This document shows, one piece after another, positions 7,595 through 13,384 of a DNA stretch of 13,384 nt. Made by a program: the position numbers and the translations under genes. The stretch spans positions 1-13,384 of the forward strand of contig CAZHDI010000095.1 of assembly GCA_964531285.1 (NCBI GenBank), given 5' to 3'. How positions within the stretch are numbered: the first letter of the stretch is position 1; each line of letters begins with the position of its first letter. Source of the stretch: CAZHDI01 sp964531285 (GTDB taxonomy: Bacteria; Pseudomonadota; Alphaproteobacteria; JAJFIK01). Under the pieces are notes generated by a model. That model did not search any database and had not been told where the DNA came from. It worked only from the letters and a program-made list of their open reading frames with translations.

Positions 7595-9408
7595 CGGTGC
7601 GCGTGGACGGCATTACGGCCCTGCGGGCCTCCGCAGGCGCCTGGGGAACGGCGCTTCAGTGGGTGGGCCTGCCCTGGCTGATCGTGACCGGGATCGTCAA
7701 TGAGCGGCCCTGGGAGGTGGCGGCCATATCCAGCGCGGTCCTCGCCCTTGCGGTCACCCTCGTTTATGGCGCGCGCGAACGGCTCGGGACCGTTCTGCCC
7801 TATGCGGTTGCGCTCGGCGCGGTCGCTCAGGTCTCGCTTCTGGTGATGGTCGCCGCCGGTCCCTGGCAGATCGATTATCACATGATCTATTTCGCCGCGC
7901 TGGCGACCCTGGTGGCGTTTTGCGACTGGCGGGTTGTGCTGGTTGGCGCCCTCGCCACGGCGGTCCATCACGCCATCATCACCGTGGCCATGCCCTGGGC
8001 CGTCTTTCCGGACGGCACGGACCTGTGGCGCGCGCTCTTCCACGCCGCCATCGTGACCCTGGAAGTCAGCGTGTTGATGATCATCACCCACCAGCTGGCG
8101 CGCGCGTTCCGCACCTCCCAGGATGCCGCGGATCAAGCCGCCGTGACGGCCGCCGAAGCCGAGGACTGGGCATCGCGCTGTCAGGACCGGGAGGAAACCA
8201 GCCGCCGCCAGCAGGACGGCATGGAGCACATGATCGAACGGTTCAACCGGTCGGTCGTTGGCGTGCTGACGGATCTCGTTGCCTCGGCGCAAGGTCTCAA
8301 CTCCACCGCGCAGACCATGACCAAGACCGCCCAGGACACCCGCGCCCGCTCCGGTACTGTGGCCGAGACCACGGCCCAGGCCAGCGAAAACGTCCAGACC
8401 GTCGCAAGCGCGGCGGAGGAGTTGACCGCATCCCTCGCTCAGGCCCGCGCAAGGGTTGACGACGCGGCGCAGATCGCCCGCGCGGCTTCGGCCCAAAGCA
8501 CGGCCTCAAACGCCAAAATCGGCGAACTGCATAGCGCGGCCCAGGCCATCGGCGATGTGGTCACGCTGATTCACGGCATCGCCGAACAGACCAATCTCCT
8601 GGCGCTCAACGCGACCATCGAGGCGGCCCGGGCCGGAGAGGCCGGCAAGGGCTTCGCCGTGGTCGCTTCGGAAGTGAAATCGCTCGCGACCCAGACCGCC
8701 GAAGCCACTCAAAAGATCGACGATCAGATCGCGACCATCCGGTCCGTGATCGCCGACGCGGTCAGCACGATCCAGGATGTCGCCCGCACGATTGATGAGA
8801 TCAACACGCTGTCGGCCGAAGTGAACCATATGGTCAGCCAACAGAGCGATGCGACCAACGAGATCGCGCGCAATGTTCAGCATGCGGCAGACGGCACGGG
8901 TGTCGTCTTCGCCAGCATGGACGAGGTGCGCATTTCCGCCGACGAAACCGGCGCGGCCGCGGTATCGGTGGAGAATGCGGCAACGCATATCGTCACCCAT
9001 TCGGAAAGCCTGCGCCAGGAGGTGAGTTCCTTCCTGGAAGCCGTGCGCGAGGCGGGACGGCACCGGTTGTTCGATCCAGCCATTGTCGATCTCGATGCAG
9101 AGCTGTGCTGGCCGGACCGGACGGTTGCCGGACGTGTGGTCACCCTTTCGGCCCTCGAAGCGGAGTTCACCGGCGCACCGGCTGCCGGGCTCCATGAGGC
9201 GGCGTCCCTCAGGATCAACGGCATCGACCTGGCTTTGCCATGTACGGTCCATCAGCAAACGGGCCATACCGTGCAGCTTCGCTTCGATCTGCGTCCCAAT
9301 CACCTGAACGCCCTGATCGCCTTCACCAAGCGCTGGCGGGCCCAAAGAAAAACGGGCGCGCCCGAAAGCACGCCCGCCGCTCCGTTTGCGCAATCCGCCG
9401 CCGGTTAG
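7591..9408 (+). CDS. Methyl-accepting chemotaxis protein with polytopic membrane sensor and PilZ-like C-terminus
   Basis: Chemoreceptor-type signalling protein of 605 residues. About six membrane helices occupy residues 17-34, 43-61, 68-89, 97-111, 114-133 and 148-168; the fourth and fifth carry DYHMIYFAA (95-103) and an HH pair (126-127), a histidine pattern I recall from a recurring membrane sensor in bacterial receptors. A coiled coil (about 170-215) follows, then the signalling domain with the highly conserved hairpin tip EQTNLLALNATIEAARAG (332-349) and GFAVVASEVKSLA (354-366), which binds CheW and CheA. There is no periplasmic ligand domain, no clear HAMP and no C-terminal CheR/CheB pentapeptide. 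Residues about 490-585 (AGRVVTLSALEAEF, VQLRFDL) look like a divergent PilZ domain without the RxxxR motif. The ATG at 7591 overlaps the previous stop; 24 further residues are open upstream but not needed. No other che genes are nearby. Confidence 0.9.
   Translation: MTVRVDGITALRASAGAWGTALQWVGLPWLIVTGIVNERPWEVAAISSAVLALAVTLVYGARERLGTVLPYAVALGAVAQVSLLVMVAAGPWQIDYHMIYFAALATLVAFCDWRVVLVGALATAVHHAIITVAMPWAVFPDGTDLWRALFHAAIVTLEVSVLMIITHQLARAFRTSQDAADQAAVTAAEAEDWASRCQDREETSRRQQDGMEHMIERFNRSVVGVLTDLVASAQGLNSTAQTMTKTAQDTRARSGTVAETTAQASENVQTVASAAEELTASLAQARARVDDAAQIARAASAQSTASNAKIGELHSAAQAIGDVVTLIHGIAEQTNLLALNATIEAARAGEAGKGFAVVASEVKSLATQTAEATQKIDDQIATIRSVIADAVSTIQDVARTIDEINTLSAEVNHMVSQQSDATNEIARNVQHAADGTGVVFASMDEVRISADETGAAAVSVENAATHIVTHSESLRQEVSSFLEAVREAGRHRLFDPAIVDLDAELCWPDRTVAGRVVTLSALEAEFTGAPAAGLHEAASLRINGIDLALPCTVHQQTGHTVQLRFDLRPNHLNALIAFTKRWRAQRKTGAPESTPAAPFAQSAAG
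9344..9376 (-). terminator. Intrinsic terminator of rpsD, inside the chemoreceptor coding sequence
   Basis: Read on the minus strand: CGGGCGTGC, loop TTTCGG, GCGCGCCCG, then TTTTTCTTT. That is a nine-pair stem with one G-T pair and a proper U-tract, starting about 29 bases past the rpsD stop. On the plus strand no T-run follows the stem, so it should act only on rpsD transcripts. It lies within codons for the last residues of the chemotaxis protein (about 585-595). Confidence 0.85.
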
Positions 9409-10022
9409 CTCGAGTAGTACTCGACCACCAGATTGGGTTCCATCATGACCGCGTAGGGCACATCCGCAAGCTGAGGAATGCGCACCAGCTTGGCGGTCAG
9501 CTTGTTGTGGTCCACATCGACATAATCAGGCACATCGCGCTCGGGCAGTTGAATGGCTTCGAGCACGAGAGCCATCTGCTTGGACCGCTCGCGCACCTCG
9601 ACCACATCGTCGATGCGCAGCCGGTAGCTGGGGATCGTCACACGCTGGCCGTTGACCATGACATGGCCGTGATTGACGAATTGGCGGGCCGCGAAAATCG
9701 TCGGGACAAACTTGGCGCGGTACACGAGGGCGTCCAAACGCTGCTCGAGCAGGCCGATCAACAACTCGGCGGTGTTGCCCTTGCGCCGGTTGGCTTCGTC
9801 ATAGGTCCGGCGGAACTGCTTTTCAGTGATGTCGCCGTAGTATTTTTTCAGCTTCTGCTTGGCGCGCAGCTGGGTGCCGTAGTCCGACAGCTTGCCGCGG
9901 CGGCGCTGGCCGTGCTGACCCGGACCGTATTCCCGGCGGTTCACCGGACTTTTCGGGCGGCCCCAGATGTTTTCGCCCAATCGGCGGTCGATCTTATATT
10001 TCTGCGAATGACGCTTGCTCAT
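9405..10022 (-). CDS. rpsD: 30S ribosomal protein S4
   Basis: Primary 16S rRNA-binding protein that starts assembly of the small subunit body and helps decoding accuracy. The 205-residue length is normal. N-terminal SKRHSQKYKIDRRLGENIWG (2-21) has no zinc-binding cysteines, so this is the C-minus form. The S4 RNA-binding domain spans about 94-157, with RLDALVYRAKF (95-105), ARQFVNHGHVMVNGQRV (112-128) and SYRLRIDDVVEV (132-143). The start at 10022 has GAGGA four bases upstream. The gene stands alone, away from any ribosomal operon, with its own promoter (10194-10221) and terminator. Its TAA overlaps the TAG of the head-on chemoreceptor gene. The roughly 165-base leader could support autoregulation. 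Confidence 0.98.
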   Translation of the reverse strand: MSKRHSQKYKIDRRLGENIWGRPKSPVNRREYGPGQHGQRRRGKLSDYGTQLRAKQKLKKYYGDITEKQFRRTYDEANRRKGNTAELLIGLLEQRLDALVYRAKFVPTIFAARQFVNHGHVMVNGQRVTIPSYRLRIDDVVEVRERSKQMALVLEAIQLPERDVPDYVDVDHNKLTAKLVRIPQLADVPYAVMMEPNLVVEYYSS

Positions 10023-10193
10023 AAGTCCTCACTGTGACGCGTCCCGGCTCCCGGCCCTCCGGAAGCGATTGCAACGGCGGCAACGCATCGTCCCGTCATG
10101 ATCATCCGGCATAGCGCGGCCCATCCGTTCCGGCGCAGGCATTGGCAAATGCGGGATTGGTCCACCGCGCCCACGGGCGACGGTGAAGCGCGG

Positions 10194-10221
10194 GTTATAG
10201 CGGCTCTGACGGGGGAGTCAA
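10194..10221 (-). promoter_or_regulatory. rpsD promoter
   Basis: On the minus strand TTGACT (10221-10216), a 16-base spacer and TATAAC (10199-10194), within GCTATAAC, give a near-ideal alphaproteobacterial housekeeping promoter. Transcription would begin near 10187, leaving a leader of about 165 bases before the rpsD start. The -35 element overlaps a GACTC site, the GANTC target of CcrM methylase. Confidence 0.8.
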
Positions 10222-10241
10222 CGCCGCAGGGTCCGCGCCCG

Positions 10242-10297
10242 CCTCCCAAGAGCCCGCCGGATTAACCATCCGCGCCGCCCGATGCCCCCTTGGGAGG
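10242..10297. repeat. 9-base inverted repeat flanking the CtrA half-site
   Basis: CCTCCCAAG (10242-10250) and CTTGGGAGG (10289-10297) are exact reverse complements 38 bases apart, with TTAACCAT in between. They could be a regulator's paired operator or a DNA loop or hairpin; chance is possible in GC-rich sequence. Confidence 0.4.
10262..10269 (+). promoter_or_regulatory. CtrA-type half-site TTAACCAT
   Basis: Exact match to the extended CtrA half-site TTAACCAT, 101 bases before the muramidase start. The second TTAA at N7 spacing is absent (CGCC), so it is not a full site. CtrA is known to control gene transfer agent production and release in Rhodobacter capsulatus, which makes this position meaningful, but eight bases can occur by chance. 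Confidence 0.45.
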
Positions 10298-10369
10298 ATG
10301 CAATCCCCGCGTGTTCGGCCCTATGCTCCGCGATCTCAATGAGTATGCGTGCCCCGCGGGAATGAGCCC

Positions 10370-10987
10370 ATGAGCCTGAGTGTCGACGAGATCGCCCACG
10401 AGATCGTGCGGACCGAAGGCGGGTTCGTGAACGATCCCGACGACCCGGGCGGGCCCACGAATTTCGGCGTCACTTTAGGCACGCTGGAGCGTCTCGGCTT
10501 CGATGTCGATCAGGACGGCGATGTGGACATCAACGATGTGCGCGCGCTGACGGTCGAGCATGCGGTCGATATCTTCAAGCGGCACTATTATCAGGCGCCG
10601 GGCATCTGGCGCATCGCGCAGCCGCTCCAACCCACGGTCTTCGATATGCAGGTCAATGCCGGCCCGACCGCCATTCGGCTGCTGCAAAAACTGGTCAATA
10701 TGGCCGGGTTCGGCCCCCTCACAGAGGACGGCCTTCTGGGCCCCAACAGCGCGCGCGCCGCTCAGACCTGTTTCGACGGCATGGGCGAGTTGATGGTCGA
10801 TGCCTATTCGATCCAGCGCCGCCGGTACTATTATGCCCTCGGCGACAAGAATGCGCGGCTGCGCAAATTCGCCCGCCGGCGCGACGGCGGCAAAGGTGGC
10901 TGGATCGTCCGGGCGGAGATGTTCATGGACCCGCATTTTCACTTTAGCGAGGCCGACCACCGCATGAGGACCTCGGAATGGTCTTGA
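10370..10987 (+). CDS. GH108-type peptidoglycan muramidase (endolysin of a probable GTA release cassette)
   Basis: Cell-wall hydrolase of 205 residues with the glycoside hydrolase 108 layout: N-terminal catalytic helix IVRTEGGFVNDPDDPGG (12-28) with catalytic Glu16 in EGGF, then TNFGVT (30-35), and a C-terminal PG_binding_3-like part with FDMQVNAGP (91-99), LLQKLVN (104-110), DGLLGPNS (120-127) and FARRRDGGKGGW (167-178). Inserted in the catalytic half is a calcium-loop-like DVDQDGDVDIND (45-56). There is no signal peptide or membrane helix, so it needs a holin to reach the wall. I chose the ATG at 10370; a GTG at 10349 is also open, and ribosome sites are weak for both. The last 10 bases overlap the holin gene. 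Gene transfer agents and prophages of alphaproteobacteria use such pairs for lysis. Confidence 0.88.
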   Translation: MSLSVDEIAHEIVRTEGGFVNDPDDPGGPTNFGVTLGTLERLGFDVDQDGDVDINDVRALTVEHAVDIFKRHYYQAPGIWRIAQPLQPTVFDMQVNAGPTAIRLLQKLVNMAGFGPLTEDGLLGPNSARAAQTCFDGMGELMVDAYSIQRRRYYYALGDKNARLRKFARRRDGGKGGWIVRAEMFMDPHFHFSEADHRMRTSEWS

Positions 10988-11643
10988 GCACGCTCCAGGA
11001 TTGGGCCGGACGGGTCGGCGGCTTCCTTACGGGCAGCCCCAGCGCCGATACCCGGCGCCCGCGCGCCTATGGGACCGGGCTGCCGGAACCCGAGCCGACA
11101 CGGGCGGCCCGGCTGGCCGCGATCCGTCAGTTCCAGTCCGAATTCACCCATAACGCCAAGCACCGCACCCGGTTCGATGCGTTCGTGGACGGGCTGAACC
11201 GTCTGCCCCGCCCGCTCCTGGCCATGGGGACCATCAGCCTCTTTATCTATGCGATGATCGAGCCGCAGGGCTTCGCCGTGGCCATGGCCTCGCTCGACCT
11301 CATTCCCCACGAGATGTGGTGGCTGTTCGGCGCCATCGTCTCGTTCTTCTTCGGCGCGCGCGAGCTGCATTATCATCGTAAGGACGATAATGCGCCGGGG
11401 ACCTACTCGGAGCGGGCCATCGAAACGCTCCAGGAGATCGAACGTCTCAAGGCGCTCCCGACGGACAAGACGCCCGGCATCGCGGCGAGCCCGGATGAGA
11501 CCGTGGTGCGGACGATCCTGAGCGATCTCGACGATGAAGCGGATAACGCGGCCATGGAAACCTATCGCCGCCAGACCGGCCCAGCGCGCCCGCGCCTCAA
11601 CCCGACCCGGCGGCCCTGGCGCGGCTCGCCCAGCGTGTCGTGA
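10978..11643 (+). CDS. Holin family protein, 3TM gene-transfer-agent type
   Basis: Membrane protein of 221 residues that probably makes holes in the inner membrane and releases the upstream muramidase. The core matches what I know of the GTA 3TM holin family: FDAFVDGLNRLPRPLLA (67-83), a membrane helix at about 80-94, the linker PQGFAVAMASLDLIPHEMW (96-114), and a second helix at about 113-128 ending in FFFGARELHYHR (123-134). Only two helices are clear; the third of the family name is doubtful here. The N-terminus (1-65) is polar and Arg/Pro-rich, and a long charged tail (135-221) ends in an Arg/Pro stretch. The ATG at 10978 has GAGGA seven bases upstream and overlaps the muramidase by 10 bases. 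Its 3' end overlaps the head-on 48-codon ORF by 47 bases. Confidence 0.82.
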   Translation: MVLSTLQDWAGRVGGFLTGSPSADTRRPRAYGTGLPEPEPTRAARLAAIRQFQSEFTHNAKHRTRFDAFVDGLNRLPRPLLAMGTISLFIYAMIEPQGFAVAMASLDLIPHEMWWLFGAIVSFFFGARELHYHRKDDNAPGTYSERAIETLQEIERLKALPTDKTPGIAASPDETVVRTILSDLDDEADNAAMETYRRQTGPARPRLNPTRRPWRGSPSVS

Positions 11644-11743
11644 CGGCCGGACCGGTTACGCGCAGCCCTTTTCGCGCCACAGGCTGACCGCGGGCGATGC
11701 CGACATTGAGCTGGGCGACATGGGTGCCCTCGGGCTGTTTCAT
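11597..11743 (-). pseudogene. 48-codon ORF, possible truncated DUF3291 start
   Basis: Short frame beginning at an ATG that overlaps the trmJ stop as ATGA and has GGAGA seven bases upstream, so it is probably translated. Its first residues, THVAQLNVGIARGQP (7-21), resemble the conserved N-terminus of DUF3291 proteins (HxAQLNVGRL-like), but those are about 150 residues long and this frame loses all likeness after residue 20 and stops at 48. The rest of the gene is missing: the last 47 bases lie inside the holin gene on the other strand. It may be a remnant cut off when the lysis genes arrived, or a chance short ORF. Confidence 0.35.
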
Positions 11744-12531
11744 GGTTCGTCTCCGCGTGGAGGTTTGGCGGCGCCCGGGCGGTGGCGCATGAGGGATACG
11801 ATAATGCCGCGCAGGGTCTGGACGTCCTGTTGGGTCAGGCTGATCCGGTGCCACATGTTGCGCAGATTGCGCACCATGCTGGGGCGCTTTTCCGGCGGCC
11901 ACAGAAAGCCGGTTTCATCCAGGGCGCTTTCCAAATGCTCGAAAAAGCCGATCACCTGCGCGCGGGTGGCCGGTACGGTCCGGCCGGGCTCCAGCATGAC
12001 CGCGGGCGTCGCATCGCCCGCCTTGAACCATTCATAGCCGAGCAGCAGCACCGCCTGAGCCAGATTGAGCGACGCAAAGGCCGGATTGACCGGGATCGTC
12101 ACAATCACATCGGCCAGGGCGACATCATCATTGTCGAGCCCGGCCCGTTCGCCGCCGAACAAGAGACCGGTGCGCTCTCCTGCGGCATGGCGCGCGCGCA
12201 TATCGGCCGCCGCGGCCGCCGGCGTCATGACCGGTTTCACCATGTCCCGATCACGCGCGGTGGTCGCATAGACGCAAGTCAATTCGCCAACCGCCGGGCC
12301 GGTCGCCTCGAACACCCGCGCGCCGTCGATCACCGTGTCGGCGCCCGATGCCATGGCCCGCGCGGTCTCATTGGGCCAGCCGTCGCGCGGCGCCACGAGG
12401 CGCAGGTCGGTCAGGCCGAAATTGAGCATGGCCCGCGCGGCGGCGCCGATATTCTCGCCCATTTGCGGCTTGACCAGAATGACGGCAGGGCCGCCGAGGA
12501 TCGGGTTCTGGCTGTGATCGGTTCCGGCCAT
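11740..12531 (-). CDS. trmJ: tRNA (cytidine/uridine-32-2'-O)-methyltransferase, TrmJ family
   Basis: SPOUT-class enzyme that methylates the ribose of C32 or U32 in tRNA anticodon loops using S-adenosylmethionine. The 263-residue product shows the N-terminal PQMGENIGAAARAMLNFGL (22-40) followed by LRLVAPRDGWPN (43-54), and the trefoil-knot motifs GLLFGGERAGL (122-132) and IPVNPAFASLNLAQAV (146-161). The C-terminal extension (about 185-250) with the FLWPPEKRPSMVRNLRNMWH segment (209-228) is typical of TrmJ and helps dimerise. I chose the ATG at 12531; a GTG at 12558 would add nine residues but has no ribosome site and extends beyond the usual family start. The stop overlaps the downstream 48-codon ORF (ATGA). 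Divergent from icd. Confidence 0.92.
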   Translation of the reverse strand: MAGTDHSQNPILGGPAVILVKPQMGENIGAAARAMLNFGLTDLRLVAPRDGWPNETARAMASGADTVIDGARVFEATGPAVGELTCVYATTARDRDMVKPVMTPAAAAADMRARHAAGERTGLLFGGERAGLDNDDVALADVIVTIPVNPAFASLNLAQAVLLLGYEWFKAGDATPAVMLEPGRTVPATRAQVIGFFEHLESALDETGFLWPPEKRPSMVRNLRNMWHRISLTQQDVQTLRGIIVSLMRHRPGAAKPPRGDEP

Positions 12532-12636
12532 GGCGTTCCGGTTGTATCTCGTCTTCACGGATTGAGCGGATCTGGCGGGCTAGACTGGTTCGGTCCCGGA
12601 CCCGGTCGCGCGCCACTTCCGCCCCTGGAGAGGGGA

Positions 12637-12646
12637 TGCTATAGCA
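12637..12646. promoter_or_regulatory. Palindromic TGCTATAGCA in the trmJ-icd divergent region
   Basis: A perfect 10-base palindrome that reads GCTATAGC on both strands, close to the -10 consensus GCTANAWC. It lies 81 bases ahead of icd and 105 ahead of trmJ. On the plus strand TTCCGC is 17 bases upstream, a poor -35. It could serve as a -10 for either gene or as an operator. The rest of 12532-12727 shows no other clear signal. Confidence 0.3.
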
Positions 12647-12727
12647 CGGGCGGCCCGGCGGTGCGCGGTATGCGCGCCGGCCGAAACCTCTTTATCCCAA
12701 CGCGCTATCCTCGGGGAGCCCACGTCC

Positions 12728-13384
12728 ATGACCAAAATTAAGGTGGAAAACCCCGTCGTCGAACTCGACGGCGACGAGATGACCCGGATCATTTGGCAGT
12801 TCATCAAAGACAAGCTGATCCTGCCCTATCTCGATATCGATCTGAAATACTACGATCTCGGGATCGAGTATCGCGACCAGACCGACGATCAGGTCACGGT
12901 CGATGCCGCCGAAGCGATCAAGAGATACGGCGTCGGTGTGAAATGCGCCACGATTACGCCGGACGAAGCCCGCGTCGAGGAATTCAACCTCAAGAAAATG
13001 TGGCGCTCGCCGAACGGGACGATCCGCAACATTCTGGGCGGTACAGTGTTCCGTGAGCCGATTATCTGCCGGAACGTGCCGCGTCTGGTGCCGGGCTGGA
13101 CCCACCCGATCGTCATCGGCCGTCACGCCTTCGGCGACCAATACCGCGCGACCGACTTTGTGGTGCCGGGCAAAGGCAAGCTCACCATGAAGTTCGAGCC
13201 CGAGGACGGCGGCGCGCCGATGGAGTTCGAGATTTTCCAATTCCCGGGCGGCGGTGTCGCCATGGGCATGTACAATCTCGATGAGTCCATCCGCGACTTC
13301 GCGCGCGCCTGCATGAACTACGGCCTCAACCGCGGCTGGCCGGTCTACATGTCCACCAAGAACACGATCCTGAAAGCCTATGAC
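12728..13384 (+). CDS. icd: NADP-dependent isocitrate dehydrogenase (3' end beyond window)
   Basis: TCA-cycle enzyme that oxidises and decarboxylates isocitrate to 2-oxoglutarate with NADP. The 219 residues in the window match the eukaryotic-type homodimeric enzyme of about 405 residues, not the E. coli type, and numbering is nearly that of human IDH1. KCATITPDE (72-80) contains Thr77; MWRSPNGTIRNILGG (91-105) contains Ser94 and Arg100; FREPI contains Arg109; GRHAFGDQYR (131-140) contains Arg132 and Tyr139; and STKNTILKAYD (209-219) carries the catalytic lysine at 211. All substrate residues visible are intact. GGGGAG nine bases before the ATG supports the start. About 185 C-terminal residues, including the NADP-binding part, lie outside. 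Confidence 0.96.
   Translation, partial: MTKIKVENPVVELDGDEMTRIIWQFIKDKLILPYLDIDLKYYDLGIEYRDQTDDQVTVDAAEAIKRYGVGVKCATITPDEARVEEFNLKKMWRSPNGTIRNILGGTVFREPIICRNVPRLVPGWTHPIVIGRHAFGDQYRATDFVVPGKGKLTMKFEPEDGGAPMEFEIFQFPGGGVAMGMYNLDESIRDFARACMNYGLNRGWPVYMSTKNTILKAYD

Larger units (their letters stand above)
10023..10369. other. Divergent intergenic region between rpsD and the lysis genes
   Basis: 347 bases with no convincing gene. It holds the rpsD leader and promoter on the left, and on the right a CtrA-type half-site and a 9-base inverted repeat ahead of the muramidase gene. An open frame across 10019-10249 on the minus strand overlies the promoter and has no family likeness. No clear -35/-10 pair for the rightward genes was found; CCTATGCT at 10320-10327 is a weak -10 candidate. 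Confidence 0.6.

Noticed and set aside
9353..9376. Terminator for the chemoreceptor gene on the plus strand
   Set aside because: The stem is followed on the plus strand by CCGCTCC, not by a T-run, and it lies before the chemoreceptor stop; it only works for rpsD.
10019..10249. 76-codon minus-strand frame upstream of rpsD
   Set aside because: It covers the strong rpsD promoter and leader, has no suitable ribosome site and no family likeness.
12532..12558. GTG start nine codons upstream for trmJ
   Set aside because: No ribosome site ahead of it, and the family start fits the ATG at 12531. It cannot be ruled out fully.
11534..12741. Plus-strand frames opposite trmJ (167 and 319 codons)
   Set aside because: Antisense to a well-supported trmJ; composition rich in Arg, Gly and His, no domains seen.
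1..13384. CRISPR arrays, tRNA genes, insertion sequences, attachment sites
   Set aside because: No regularly spaced repeats, cloverleaf-like sequences, transposase-like frames or flanking direct repeats were recognised by eye; short or diverged examples could be missed.

Overview
The window reads as ordinary, GC-rich alphaproteobacterial chromosome with one accessory-looking insert. Several features support that origin: an F1-ATPase inhibitor zeta subunit (DUF1476), a split purS/purQ/purL set followed by bolA and grxD, a stand-alone rpsD, a eukaryotic-type NADP isocitrate dehydrogenase, promoters of the TTGAC...GCTATAAC kind, and CtrA-like TTAA words. The exact order cannot be fixed from sequence alone; a Caulobacter, Hyphomonas or Rhodobacter-like relative is likely.

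Left part (1-2247, minus strand): a nearly complete secreted PQQ-dependent dehydrogenase of the glucose-dehydrogenase type runs off the left edge. Just upstream of it, and in the same direction, lies the ATPase inhibitor gene. A divergent control region (2248-2509) separates this pair from the purine operon.

Purine block (2510-6458, plus strand): purC, purS, purQ and purL are packed with an overlap or very short gaps. They make FGAM (PurS+PurQ+PurL complex) and SAICAR (PurC) in de novo IMP synthesis. A BolA-family protein and the monothiol glutaredoxin Grx4/GrxD follow (6500-7144); they are partners in Fe-S and iron handling, and grxD has a good promoter of its own.

Sensory block (7211-9408, plus strand): a small one-pass membrane protein of unknown function is coupled by an ATGA overlap to a methyl-accepting chemotaxis protein. 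That protein has a six-helix membrane sensor and a probable divergent PilZ-like C-terminal domain. It ends head-on against rpsD (minus, 9405-10022): the two stop codons overlap, and the rpsD terminator is embedded in the chemoreceptor coding sequence.

Lysis block (10370-11643, plus strand): a GH108-type muramidase without a signal peptide and a membrane protein of the 3TM gene-transfer-agent holin type overlap by 10 bases. A CtrA-type half-site lies upstream. This is best explained as a release cassette for a gene transfer agent, and it is the most interesting feature here.

Right part: trmJ (tRNA Cm32/Um32 methyltransferase, minus) is followed by a 48-codon ORF that looks like the broken start of a DUF3291 gene. 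Divergent from trmJ is icd, which runs off the right edge. No tRNA, rRNA, CRISPR array or insertion sequence was seen.
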